In this document: piece after piece, positions 16,665 to 24,784 of the stretch
How positions within the stretch are numbered: the first letter of the stretch is position 1
Layout of the letters: the number at the start of each line of letters is the position of its first letter
From: Granulosicoccus antarcticus IMCC3135
Lineage (GTDB): Bacteria > Pseudomonadota > Gammaproteobacteria > Granulosicoccales > Granulosicoccaceae
Assembly (NCBI RefSeq): GCF_002215215.1
Contig: NZ_CP018632.1
Span: 5,080,501-5,144,500 of the forward strand
Length of the DNA stretch: 64,000 nucleotides
Direction of reading: 5' to 3'
The notes under the pieces: generated by a model
Databases searched by the model: none
Told to the model about the DNA's origin: nothing
Seen by the model: only the letters and a program-made list of their open reading frames with translations
Made by a program: the position numbers and the translations under genes

Positions 16665-18072
16665 CACGCACGATGTCATCCTCACCCAGATAAGAGCCTG
16701 TTTGCACCTCGATAAGCTCCAATGCAATGGTGCCGGGGTTATGCAAGCGATGCATGGTACCTAAAGGAATATAGGTGGATTCGTTCTCCGTCAGCAATAT
16801 CTCCTTCTCGCCATTGGTCACTATGGCGGTACCGGACACCACCACCCAGTGCTCTGAACGATGAAAATGCTTCTGTAGTGACAGCTTCGCACCCGGCTTG
16901 ACACTGATGCGCTTCACCTGAAACCGAGGGTGCAGGTTCAGGCTTTCATAGTGGCCCCAGGGTCGATAGCAAACGGTGTGGGTATCTATTTCTGTTCGCT
17001 TCTGACTCTTGAGGTGTTCAATGGCAGCCTTGATACTTTGGGCATTGGAATGATCAATCACCAATACAGCGTCGGAGGTTTCAATCACAGAAATATTACG
17101 GGTACCTATCGCCACCACCAGACGCGAGCTGGAGTGCAGATAGGTATCTTGCGTGTCATGATGCAAGATATCGCCCACTCCTGAATTACCATCGGCATCA
17201 CGCTGGGTAGCTTTGTGTACCGCATCCCAACTACCAATATCGGACCATCCGGACTTGTAAGGCAGAACAACCACGTTATCGGCTCGTTCCATGACCGCGT
17301 AATCAACCGAGATGTTCTGGCATTGGTTAAAAGATTCGGCCTCCAGACGAACAAACTCCAGATCCAGAGTCGCATTTTCCACACAGACTCGGGTGTGCTC
17401 ATGCATCTCCAGCTCAAGCTTTTTCAGAGAATCCAGAAACACTGAGGCCTTGAAAATGAAGATACCGGCATTCCAGAAGCAATTACCGCTAGCGATCAGT
17501 CTTTGCGCCTCAATACGATCTGGCTTTTCGACAAACCGATTGACGATGCGAGGTGCATCCAGCGTGTCATCCATCGGATCACCCGACTGGATGTAGCCAT
17601 AGCCCGTTTCCGGTGATGTGGGCTCAATTCCCAGAGTTACCAAGGCACCATTTTGAGCGATGGTGACCGCTCTTTCGATACTGGCCAGAAAGTCTTCAGC
17701 ATCATCGATGATATGGTCCGCCGGCAGGACAACCATGACCGCATCGGGGTCGTTCTGCATCACCTGCCAGGCCGCCGAGGCAATAGCGGGAGCCGTATTA
17801 CGCGCAGCAGGTTCCAATACAATCGAGAACTGAGTACCCAGAACCTCGGTCAATTGTTCAACAGCGAGAAACCGGTGTCTTTCTGAACAAACTACCAACG
17901 GGGCTAATGCCTCTGAATTGGCAAATCGCGCAACGGTTGATTGAATGAGGGATAAATCTCTGCCCAATGTGAGGAATTGCTTGGGCTGGTCTGTCCGCGA
18001 GAGCGGCCACAAGCGCGTACCAGATCCACCGGCGAGTATGACGGGTACGAATGCGGACTTTTTTGTAGTCAC
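16639..18072 (-). CDS. manC: Mannose-1-phosphate guanylyltransferase / mannose-6-phosphate isomerase
   Basis: A bifunctional enzyme of about 477 residues, the usual length for the AlgA/ManC/CpsB family. The nucleotidyltransferase signature VILAGGSGTRLWPLSR is at the N-terminus, with FVEKP about 170 residues later. The C-terminal cupin (type II isomerase) has RPWGHYESL, GAKLSLQKHFHRSEHW with metal-binding His, and PLGTMHRLHNP. It converts mannose-6-phosphate to mannose-1-phosphate's precursors and makes GDP-mannose for mannose- or fucose-type sugars. I chose GTG at 18072 because GAGGAGAG lies seven bases upstream; the longer frame from 18120 adds a non-conserved segment. It converges on the decayed copy of the GT4 gene. 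Confidence 0.94.
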   Translation of the reverse strand: MTTKKSAFVPVILAGGSGTRLWPLSRTDQPKQFLTLGRDLSLIQSTVARFANSEALAPLVVCSERHRFLAVEQLTEVLGTQFSIVLEPAARNTAPAIASAAWQVMQNDPDAVMVVLPADHIIDDAEDFLASIERAVTIAQNGALVTLGIEPTSPETGYGYIQSGDPMDDTLDAPRIVNRFVEKPDRIEAQRLIASGNCFWNAGIFIFKASVFLDSLKKLELEMHEHTRVCVENATLDLEFVRLEAESFNQCQNISVDYAVMERADNVVVLPYKSGWSDIGSWDAVHKATQRDADGNSGVGDILHHDTQDTYLHSSSRLVVAIGTRNISVIETSDAVLVIDHSNAQSIKAAIEHLKSQKRTEIDTHTVCYRPWGHYESLNLHPRFQVKRISVKPGAKLSLQKHFHRSEHWVVVSGTAIVTNGEKEILLTENESTYIPLGTMHRLHNPGTIALELIEVQTGSYLGEDDIVRVGDEYGRA

Positions 18073-18262
18073 TGGACAACTCTCCTCAAAAATCACAAAT
18101 GGATAGTAAAGCACATGCATTGTAGAACACAGTGGCTATACGAAAGCTGCGTTACAGTGACCAGATTTCCTGCACATCAGCGATTGTCGCTCGTATTCGT
18201 CTGAACAATTTCAGGATACAACCCGATTATGGTTTAATTCAATCGGCCTCATTGCTTTCGAT

Positions 18263-18314
18263 TGACAAGTCGTTGACAATCTTGACTTAATTCCCTGCAA
18301 TCAGGAGCCTGCTT
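18263..18314 (+). promoter_or_regulatory. Candidate promoter and ribosome binding site of the lipoprotein gene
   Basis: Two TTGACA-like hexamers occur before the gene, one near 18263 and one near 18275. The second is followed after 17 bases by TGCAAT, a weak -10. A clear AGGAG lies seven bases before the ATG at 18315. The ribosome binding site is convincing, the promoter only suggestive. Confidence 0.4.
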
Positions 18315-19247
18315 ATGAACGTACGAAATCCTCAAGGTTGTAAAAATCCGTGGGCTCTTACCGCCTTGACGATCCTTCTAGCAAGCTGCAGTAGCTCAGA
18401 CGGCACGCCGGCAGTTGATGATGGCGATACACCTGTCGATCAGCCAGGCGAGGTCATTGACACGGATCCGACCGTCACCCCACTTATCATGGCGCTTAAT
18501 TCAAGAAACCTGGGGATTGATGTACTTGAGTTCATTGATACCCTGAACTACACGAGCATCGTGATTCCAGAATCGATCCTCACCTTATCGATTGGCGAGC
18601 AAGACTGCGCCAGCGGTGGTCGCTACACCGCCTTGGCTCAAGAGTCACAAACAGAATTCAACTTCTCGGACTGCTCATTGTCTGCGACGGGGTCAAGCCC
18701 CTTGACTGGTCAATTGTCAATCACTACAAATGGCAGTGATACCTCGGCTGAGACGAGGGATATCGACGTCCGTTACGAAAGCGGGTTTGCCATTCAAAAT
18801 GGGCAACGCGTAGTGACTATAGAAGGCAGATTCCTGACTGTATCGACGGACAATGAAGTGTCAGTCAGCTCCGACTCTTTGATCATCAATGACAACCAAG
18901 GCGATCTGACTGTAACAACGCTTCAATACGGCAAGACAGCAACAGAGAACGCCCAATCCACTATAAGTGTTGAATCCAACATCAACAGCTCTCGCTTTGG
19001 TTTCACGTTCGACTTGAGCACTTCACCGAACATGACAGCCAACCAGATATTCTGCCCAACAGCTGGAACATTGATTGTCACTGCAACAGATAGCTCCACC
19101 TTGACTGTCCAGGGTGCTGAAGGCGACAACGTGCTAATCGGTTCTGACACCGATCTGGATACTGTCAATTGCTCTGAGATAAGTTCTCTGGAAAACAACA
19201 GCAACCAGACCGTCGTCATAACCCCTCCCGCACCTCCGGGCGGTTGA
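18315..19247 (+). CDS. Predicted lipoprotein of unknown function
   Basis: A 310-residue protein with a lipoprotein signal peptide ending in the lipobox LLASC (Cys about residue 26). A low-complexity Ser/Asp/Pro linker follows. The mature part is rich in Thr, Ser, Asn and Asp with regular beta-strand spacing and a few Cys pairs (for example EQDCASGG, FSDCSLS and FCPTAG). I do not recognise a family. It has its own good ribosome binding site. Only three bases separate its stop from the end of the convergent matrixin gene. Given the neighbours it is probably an envelope or surface protein, but no function is supported. Confidence 0.75.
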   Translation: MNVRNPQGCKNPWALTALTILLASCSSSDGTPAVDDGDTPVDQPGEVIDTDPTVTPLIMALNSRNLGIDVLEFIDTLNYTSIVIPESILTLSIGEQDCASGGRYTALAQESQTEFNFSDCSLSATGSSPLTGQLSITTNGSDTSAETRDIDVRYESGFAIQNGQRVVTIEGRFLTVSTDNEVSVSSDSLIINDNQGDLTVTTLQYGKTATENAQSTISVESNINSSRFGFTFDLSTSPNMTANQIFCPTAGTLIVTATDSSTLTVQGAEGDNVLIGSDTDLDTVNCSEISSLENNSNQTVVITPPAPPGG

Positions 19248-19250
19248 TTT

Positions 19251-20969
19251 CTATGGGGTGGTTCGCTCGAGCGATGACATCGGATACCGGATAGCGTAAT
19301 CCGCGCCACCGGCAAAAACCCACGCTGCATCAAAGGCATCCAGAACGCCTGCGGCAGTGCTTAGCGTATCGTATCTCCCCGTTGTGTCGTTATATACGAA
19401 GGCATATTGTGCAACCTTGCAGTTCGCTGCCGGAGGCGATGTATCAGTGCATGCCGTACCACCGATAACACCGCTAGAAGCAGATGCAGCACCTCCTGCC
19501 ACGGCTGGATCTGCCTCATTCAGAAACAACACATCACCATTGGTATCCACGACCAGAGTATCTGCCCATACCACCGGAAAACGGAATGGGTTTCCGACCA
19601 TATTCCAACCTTGCGTACCCGGCTCTGATACATCAACGAAAAGGGGAGTGTCTACCTGAGAGCTGTACTCACCCTGTACATCAATTGATTTGCCGCTTTC
19701 ATTGGTAATGACCCAGTAGCCAATTCCATTTTTCAACGAGTCGGTTAAAGCAAGTTTCTCGTATTTACCAATGAGACCACCACTACTGCCATCTTCCAGG
19801 TATTCGTATTCGAATACAACCCAGTCAGTATCATAGTTGGTAGTACCATCAGGAAAGACAGTACCCAGATCATCGAAGAGCACATCCTGCACAGTATCCG
19901 ACGTCGACACTCCTACCAGGCAAGGTAATGACATCATTTTCCAGACAGTGGCGGTTAGTGCAACTGATTCATTACATGGCGAAGAATCGTTGAAATACCA
20001 ATCTACTTCCGTATTGAAATATATTTCAGCGCTGATTATTCTTGCATCCCCCGCAACCAGCGAGGCCGAGACCGAACAGACAGCCACGCCGGTTTTGCTT
20101 GAATCCATTGCCACTGAAATATCGCAATCGGGTGCAGCACTGATACCGCCGTATACCAGCTCTACCGTATAGTCGTCAGCACTACCTTGAACACCATCCA
20201 ACCCACTTCTGCCATAGCGCAGAGTCGAGACATCATCGTGACCCAGGGTCCTTTGTATCTCCGCACCGAAAGTCCCCTGTTGCATCGAAGCCTCCGTGAA
20301 CGGACTCCGATAGCGCGATAATGAAGAAACACTCCTATCCGCATTTGCAGGGAATAAATCACCTACGGGTAGGTCCGTCTCATCACGTGTGTAGGTAGAA
20401 GCGTCCACTATCCTGTTTTCGGCAAATGGATTATTGGTATCACGATTGAAATAATGCAAATTCACATCATCACCGCGCACATCATCTGCTGAACCTATTA
20501 CGTTATCCACTCCGGCACTGAAACCATAAACAGAATCTGCCCCTGTATTAGATTGCGTAAAGTCGGTGTCTGAGCCTGACACGGATGACGTTAATCCCAT
20601 ATTAGGATGCCCGAGGCCAACGCAGTGTCCCATTTCATGCAGTGACACTGACTCAAAATCAATGGAATTGGAAGGCAATGGCATATTACGCAGGTTGGAA
20701 CTTGTGGATTCCTGCTTATTCCAGATCGCGATGTTGTTCATTACAGGGCGAACCATCTCATTCGCATAAGCGGTGCCTGGTGTAATGCACACCTTGAGCT
20801 CAAGCGCGCCGCCATCGCCTGAGTATCCACTTGGATATGTCAAACCACCGGGAAGCTGATTTCCAAAAATATAGGATCCAGCTTGTGTTTGACAGGATAT
20901 GGCTGCAAGCATGGCGCCAAACAAGGCACCTCCTGCTATCTGAAGACTCTGCTTCGTTATGATGATCAT
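19251..20969 (-). CDS. Secreted matrixin-like zinc metalloprotease with C-terminal two-lobed module
   Basis: A 572-residue secreted protein. An N-terminal hydrophobic signal covers residues 5-30. The zinc motif HEMGHCVGLGH (residues 111-121) is the extended HExxHxxGxxH of metzincins, and the downstream Met-turn region is plausible around NMG. Residues about 342-565 match a module found in four other proteins of this window: WKMMSLP, WVVFEYEY, GIGYWVI, and in the second lobe WNMVGNPF and VYNDTTGRYDTL. This copy is the most divergent and ends with AAWVFA instead of a GFW motif. Its start lies four bases from the stop of the small secreted protein upstream, so they form an operon. Targets are unknown; a role in matrix or surface protein turnover is inference. 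Confidence 0.82.
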   Translation of the reverse strand: MIIITKQSLQIAGGALFGAMLAAISCQTQAGSYIFGNQLPGGLTYPSGYSGDGGALELKVCITPGTAYANEMVRPVMNNIAIWNKQESTSSNLRNMPLPSNSIDFESVSLHEMGHCVGLGHPNMGLTSSVSGSDTDFTQSNTGADSVYGFSAGVDNVIGSADDVRGDDVNLHYFNRDTNNPFAENRIVDASTYTRDETDLPVGDLFPANADRSVSSLSRYRSPFTEASMQQGTFGAEIQRTLGHDDVSTLRYGRSGLDGVQGSADDYTVELVYGGISAAPDCDISVAMDSSKTGVAVCSVSASLVAGDARIISAEIYFNTEVDWYFNDSSPCNESVALTATVWKMMSLPCLVGVSTSDTVQDVLFDDLGTVFPDGTTNYDTDWVVFEYEYLEDGSSGGLIGKYEKLALTDSLKNGIGYWVITNESGKSIDVQGEYSSQVDTPLFVDVSEPGTQGWNMVGNPFRFPVVWADTLVVDTNGDVLFLNEADPAVAGGAASASSGVIGGTACTDTSPPAANCKVAQYAFVYNDTTGRYDTLSTAAGVLDAFDAAWVFAGGADYAIRYPMSSLERTTP

Positions 20970-20973
20970 TCGT

Positions 20974-21561
20974 CTAATTCCCCGCCCTGCTGAAGAGCTC
21001 TATCATTTTTACGTGCAGCTCCTTGAGAGGCTGCATCGCAACACTAGCCGATGCAGCATTGGCTGTGGCAATGACATCATCAACCTGGATCGATTGCATC
21101 TCACTCGACACAGCTTCGCTGGCAGAGATCACCAGTTCACTGCCGCCTTGCAAGCGATTGAACTCAAATGTACTGGTTGTAGAATCTGAAATTGCTACGA
21201 GTTCGGAATCTGAAGCGTGTTTTTCTACGCCTGGCAAATTCTCCGATTCTGTCAATTTTGCAATTTCAGAGGATTGTGCCAGCTCTACAAGCTCTGTTAT
21301 TTCTGCATCATTCAAGACAAATTCATAGAGACCCGGATTTCGCATTCCCACTTCACGATTAACAACAACTCGCCCTCCGGCATAGACGCTGACCATTGGA
21401 CTGTCGCCTCCCTGCGCAATCAAGGGGTGACTCTGGTCAAACGTGATTATGGGCGTAGCGGTCTGATCTTGTGCGTGAACCTCTGCAGTTACCAGCACCA
21501 ACACACCGCTTACGCAAGCTGAGATTAATCGCCATGGCGACGCTGTAGTGTAAATCGTCAT
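20974..21561 (-). CDS. Small secreted protein encoded with the matrixin-like protease
   Basis: A 195-residue protein with a signal peptide (about residues 10-30, cleavage after VHA). AGGA lies seven bases before its ATG. The mature part has the pattern SVYAGGRVVVN, then LYEFVLNDAEITELV, and is rich in Ser and Glu. I recognise no family with confidence. The layout (small secreted protein four bases upstream of a secreted protease) is what a periplasmic chaperone, substrate or inhibitor partner would look like, but no sequence signature proves it. Confidence 0.7.
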   Translation of the reverse strand: MTIYTTASPWRLISACVSGVLVLVTAEVHAQDQTATPIITFDQSHPLIAQGGDSPMVSVYAGGRVVVNREVGMRNPGLYEFVLNDAEITELVELAQSSEIAKLTESENLPGVEKHASDSELVAISDSTTSTFEFNRLQGGSELVISASEAVSSEMQSIQVDDVIATANAASASVAMQPLKELHVKMIELFSRAGN

Positions 21562-21937
21562 ATTACTTTCCTGGATGAATGACCTCGTTCAACCAACCAC
21601 TGAACACAGATCAACTTTTTCATGCTGTTGATAGGTGCATCAATGGCCGTCAAAATATATTGTATCAAGCATCGAGACTTCTCTAAACAGGGTTCCGACA
21701 TGGAAACAGGACACCGAGACGTCGGACATGAATTGATTGACGAATTACAGACTTGCTCAACGTTGTCAGCCTGCAAGAGAAACTAGAGCTGCCCTAATCC
21801 ATAATGTGTTGATTCTTTACTGTGCCAATCCAGCTGGAAACCTGCTTTTCCCGTGCTTTCTGGAGTAATCTGCGGACAGGAACGGCATTCACGCCTCTTC
21901 CATTCATGTCGTTCAAACCAACGAGGTTTGCAAGAAA
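21562..21937. promoter_or_regulatory. Divergent intergenic region between two secreted protease units
   Basis: These 376 bases separate the minus-strand small-protein/matrixin operon from the plus-strand reprolysin-like gene and must hold both promoters. I see no convincing sigma-70 pair, no palindromic operator and no small gene with a clear ribosome binding site. Confidence 0.35.
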
Positions 21938-24565
21938 ATGTTCACGATGACAACTGTCGTTCGACGGTTACTTTTACCCTGTACGATGGTGATGCTCACC
22001 TCGATAGGCGCAGCCCATGCCGCAACGTCACCCGATGGCGTATGGGAAAGTGCCGCGCAGCTACAGGTTTCGGCAGCGGAAAATGGTTCCAGCAACACTA
22101 ATGTACAGCCTACGGAATACAGCGCCTTCAGCCTGAACAAGGACCTGTTGGAATCGACTCTGGCAACTGCATCAGGCGAACAGATAGAGGGCTCATCTGG
22201 CGCATCCGGCCAGACCCTGATTGTACATCTGCCGATGCCGGATGGTTCGTTCATGGCATTCAATGTCGTAGAATCATCCATCATGGAACCTGACCTGGCC
22301 GCACAATTTCCGGAAATCAAAACCTATGCCGGTACCAGTGTCGAAGATGCCGCCATACAGGTGCGTCTGGATCTCACCCCTGCAGGCTTTCATGCACAGG
22401 TCATGATGGTTGGTCAGCGCTGGTATATTGATCCGCTATTCAAGGACAATTCCGAACTGTACGCCAGTTATTATCGAGAGAATCTGGACGGTGAAGTCCA
22501 ACAGTGCCTGGTGGGATCGGCAAATGAGTCAAGCCCCGTGAGCACATCAGCCCAAGCCTCGGGCGATAAATTACGCACCTACAGAATCGCAGTGGCAACC
22601 ACAGGTGAGTACGGCCTGTTTCATGGTGGCACAGTCTCGCAAACCATGTCTGCGGTAGTAACGACCATCAATCGGGTGAATGGCATTTATCAGCGTGAAC
22701 TGGCTATCGGTTTTACCTTGGTTGCTGGCAACAGCCAGCTGATTTTCGTGGACCCGACGACAGACCCCTTCACGGGCAACTTCAATGGTGACACTTTAAT
22801 GGAGGAATCGCAGACAGTCATTGATGCAAGAATAGGGTCAGCAGGTTACGACATCGGTCACACCTTCAGTACAGGGGCTGGCGGCGTGGCAGGACTGGGT
22901 GTCGTTTGTACAGAAGGCACAAAAGGCCAAGGCGTCACCGGCGGCCCCTCCCCGGTTGGCGACGCCTACGATGTGGATTTTGTGGCCCATGAAATTGGCC
23001 ATCAATTCGGTGGTAATCACACGTTCAATAGCGGTTTGGGCAGTTGCGAAGGTAATCGTAACGCATCGACAGCTTATGAACCCGGTGGTGGCACAACGAT
23101 TCAAGCCTACGCAGGCATTTGCGAAAGCAATGACCTGCAGCAGAACTCAGATGCCATTTTCCATTCAGAGAGCTTTCGAGAAATAAGGGCGTATATGGCC
23201 AATCCTGGCGGCGGCGGTGCCTGCGGCGTGGAGACAATTCTGAACAATGCCACTCCGACGGCTAATGCCGGCGCTGATTACACCATTCCTCGCGCCACCC
23301 CATTTGTACTGACTGGATCGGGGGCTGACTCCAATGCGGGTGATGTGCTGTCCTACCTATGGGAACAACGTAGCTTGGGCCCAAAAGCGGCACTGTCAGC
23401 ACCAGACGACGGCGCGATACCTTTGTTTCGCGTATTTACGCCGAGCGAATCTCCAACCCGTTTTCTGCCTCGCCTGTCCACACTGGTGACCAATGTACCC
23501 AGCAGCGCAGAAAAATTGCCGAATTTGGCTAGAACCATGAACTGGCGCTTGACGGTACGTGATAACAAAGGAGGCGTGCAGTCAGAGGATGCAGCAATCA
23601 CTGTCAACGCCGGCGCTGGTCCATTTACGGTAACCAGTCCTAATGGCGGAGAGAACCTGCAGGGTCTGGTTAACGTCACCTGGGATGTCGCCAATACCGA
23701 TACGGCACCAGTGAATGCGACTTTAGTCGATATCTTCCTGTCCGTTGATGGCGGTTTGACGTTTGATTTATCCAATCCCCTGGTCACTGGCACGCCCAAC
23801 GATGGCTCATATGACTTGACACTGCCAAGCCAAACCCAGAGCCAGGCAAGGATCATGGTCAAGGGCCACAACAATATATTCTTCGATATCTCAAACGGCA
23901 ATTTCAGCTTCACCCCACACGATGTGGGCAAGGTCATTGCGACCAATACCTGGCAACAGATTTCGTTACCGGCGGTTGCTCCTGCTGGCTCCAATACGGT
24001 AGCGGCAATAATAGCCGATGACATGACGGGCACACACCAAGTCGACTGGATGCTATTTGGCTACGATCCTGTAACTGAAATGTATACGGAACCAGCGCTG
24101 ACAGAGGTTATGGCCACTGGCATTGGTTACTGGATCATTCAGGTAAGCGGCAGTGATAAAATCCTCGACATGCCTGCTGGCAGCACTCCATTATCAACGT
24201 CAGCAAGTGCTGGTGATCCGAGGTGTTCCGATGCAGAGGGCTGCTTCCGGCTTTCTTTGACGACCACGGCGGGAACGTTCCTGTGGAATATGATCGGTAA
24301 TCCGTTCTATCAGACGCCTTCAGTCAGTAGCATTCGAGTGTCAACAACCGGTGGAATTTGTGGTGATACCGATGGATGCAGCATGACCGAGGCAGCTAAC
24401 GAAGCTGGTGCCAATGTACAGCACAACCAGTTCTGGACCTACAACGGCACGACATACGATATAGCGGGCGAGTCCAATACCCTTAGCCCTTGGACTGGTT
24501 ATTGGAACCCGGTATTGTCAGGTGCGCATGGACTCAGTCCTGTCATGCACATGCCACGACATTAA
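21938..24565 (+). CDS. Secreted reprolysin-like (M12B-type) metallopeptidase with C-terminal two-lobed module
   Basis: An 875-residue exoprotein. The signal peptide covers residues 1-29 (cleavage after AHA). A propeptide-like domain occupies about 30-205, and the metzincin catalytic domain about 210-430. The zinc motif HEIGHQFGGNH is at 351-361 and a Met-turn candidate lies near AYM at 418-420. An Ig-like or proprotein-type beta domain (NATPTANAGADY, about 435-560) is followed by another (SPNGGENL, about 565-660). The C-terminal module at about 670-870 is shared with other proteins here: WQQISLP, WMLFGYDP, GIGYWIIQVSG, the pair CSDAEGC, WNMIGNPF, CSMTEAA and LSPWTGYW. The enzyme is expected to act outside the cell. 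A GC-rich hairpin follows the gene. Confidence 0.88.
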   Translation: MFTMTTVVRRLLLPCTMVMLTSIGAAHAATSPDGVWESAAQLQVSAAENGSSNTNVQPTEYSAFSLNKDLLESTLATASGEQIEGSSGASGQTLIVHLPMPDGSFMAFNVVESSIMEPDLAAQFPEIKTYAGTSVEDAAIQVRLDLTPAGFHAQVMMVGQRWYIDPLFKDNSELYASYYRENLDGEVQQCLVGSANESSPVSTSAQASGDKLRTYRIAVATTGEYGLFHGGTVSQTMSAVVTTINRVNGIYQRELAIGFTLVAGNSQLIFVDPTTDPFTGNFNGDTLMEESQTVIDARIGSAGYDIGHTFSTGAGGVAGLGVVCTEGTKGQGVTGGPSPVGDAYDVDFVAHEIGHQFGGNHTFNSGLGSCEGNRNASTAYEPGGGTTIQAYAGICESNDLQQNSDAIFHSESFREIRAYMANPGGGGACGVETILNNATPTANAGADYTIPRATPFVLTGSGADSNAGDVLSYLWEQRSLGPKAALSAPDDGAIPLFRVFTPSESPTRFLPRLSTLVTNVPSSAEKLPNLARTMNWRLTVRDNKGGVQSEDAAITVNAGAGPFTVTSPNGGENLQGLVNVTWDVANTDTAPVNATLVDIFLSVDGGLTFDLSNPLVTGTPNDGSYDLTLPSQTQSQARIMVKGHNNIFFDISNGNFSFTPHDVGKVIATNTWQQISLPAVAPAGSNTVAAIIADDMTGTHQVDWMLFGYDPVTEMYTEPALTEVMATGIGYWIIQVSGSDKILDMPAGSTPLSTSASAGDPRCSDAEGCFRLSLTTTAGTFLWNMIGNPFYQTPSVSSIRVSTTGGICGDTDGCSMTEAANEAGANVQHNQFWTYNGTTYDIAGESNTLSPWTGYWNPVLSGAHGLSPVMHMPRH

Positions 24566-24587
24566 TTACGGACTACGTTGAAGATAT

Positions 24588-24624
24588 CAACAGGCCGTCT
24601 GTGTGGATGGCCTGTTGACGTTTT
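24588..24624 (+). terminator. Intrinsic terminator-like hairpin after the reprolysin-like gene
   Basis: Perfect nine-base arms CAACAGGCC (24588-24596) and GGCCTGTTG (24609-24617) with a 12-base loop are followed by a short T-run (ACGTTTT). The T-run is only four bases, so efficiency is uncertain. Confidence 0.6.
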
Positions 24625-24784
24625 CCTGGTATTTATCTTTAACCTTTAAATCGTTACAACTTTCTAACAGTGCAAGCTGCACTTTTGGCTAATCTGTTGC
24701 GATTACAAGGTTACATACTGTTGACCTCGCCTCGAACTCCGTATAAATCTGTTTACGGTACCCAGACGACTTGTGCGACAGATT

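Noticed and set aside
23353-24033. 226-codon minus-strand frame
   Set aside because: Lies fully inside the reprolysin-like gene and has no domain or start signals.
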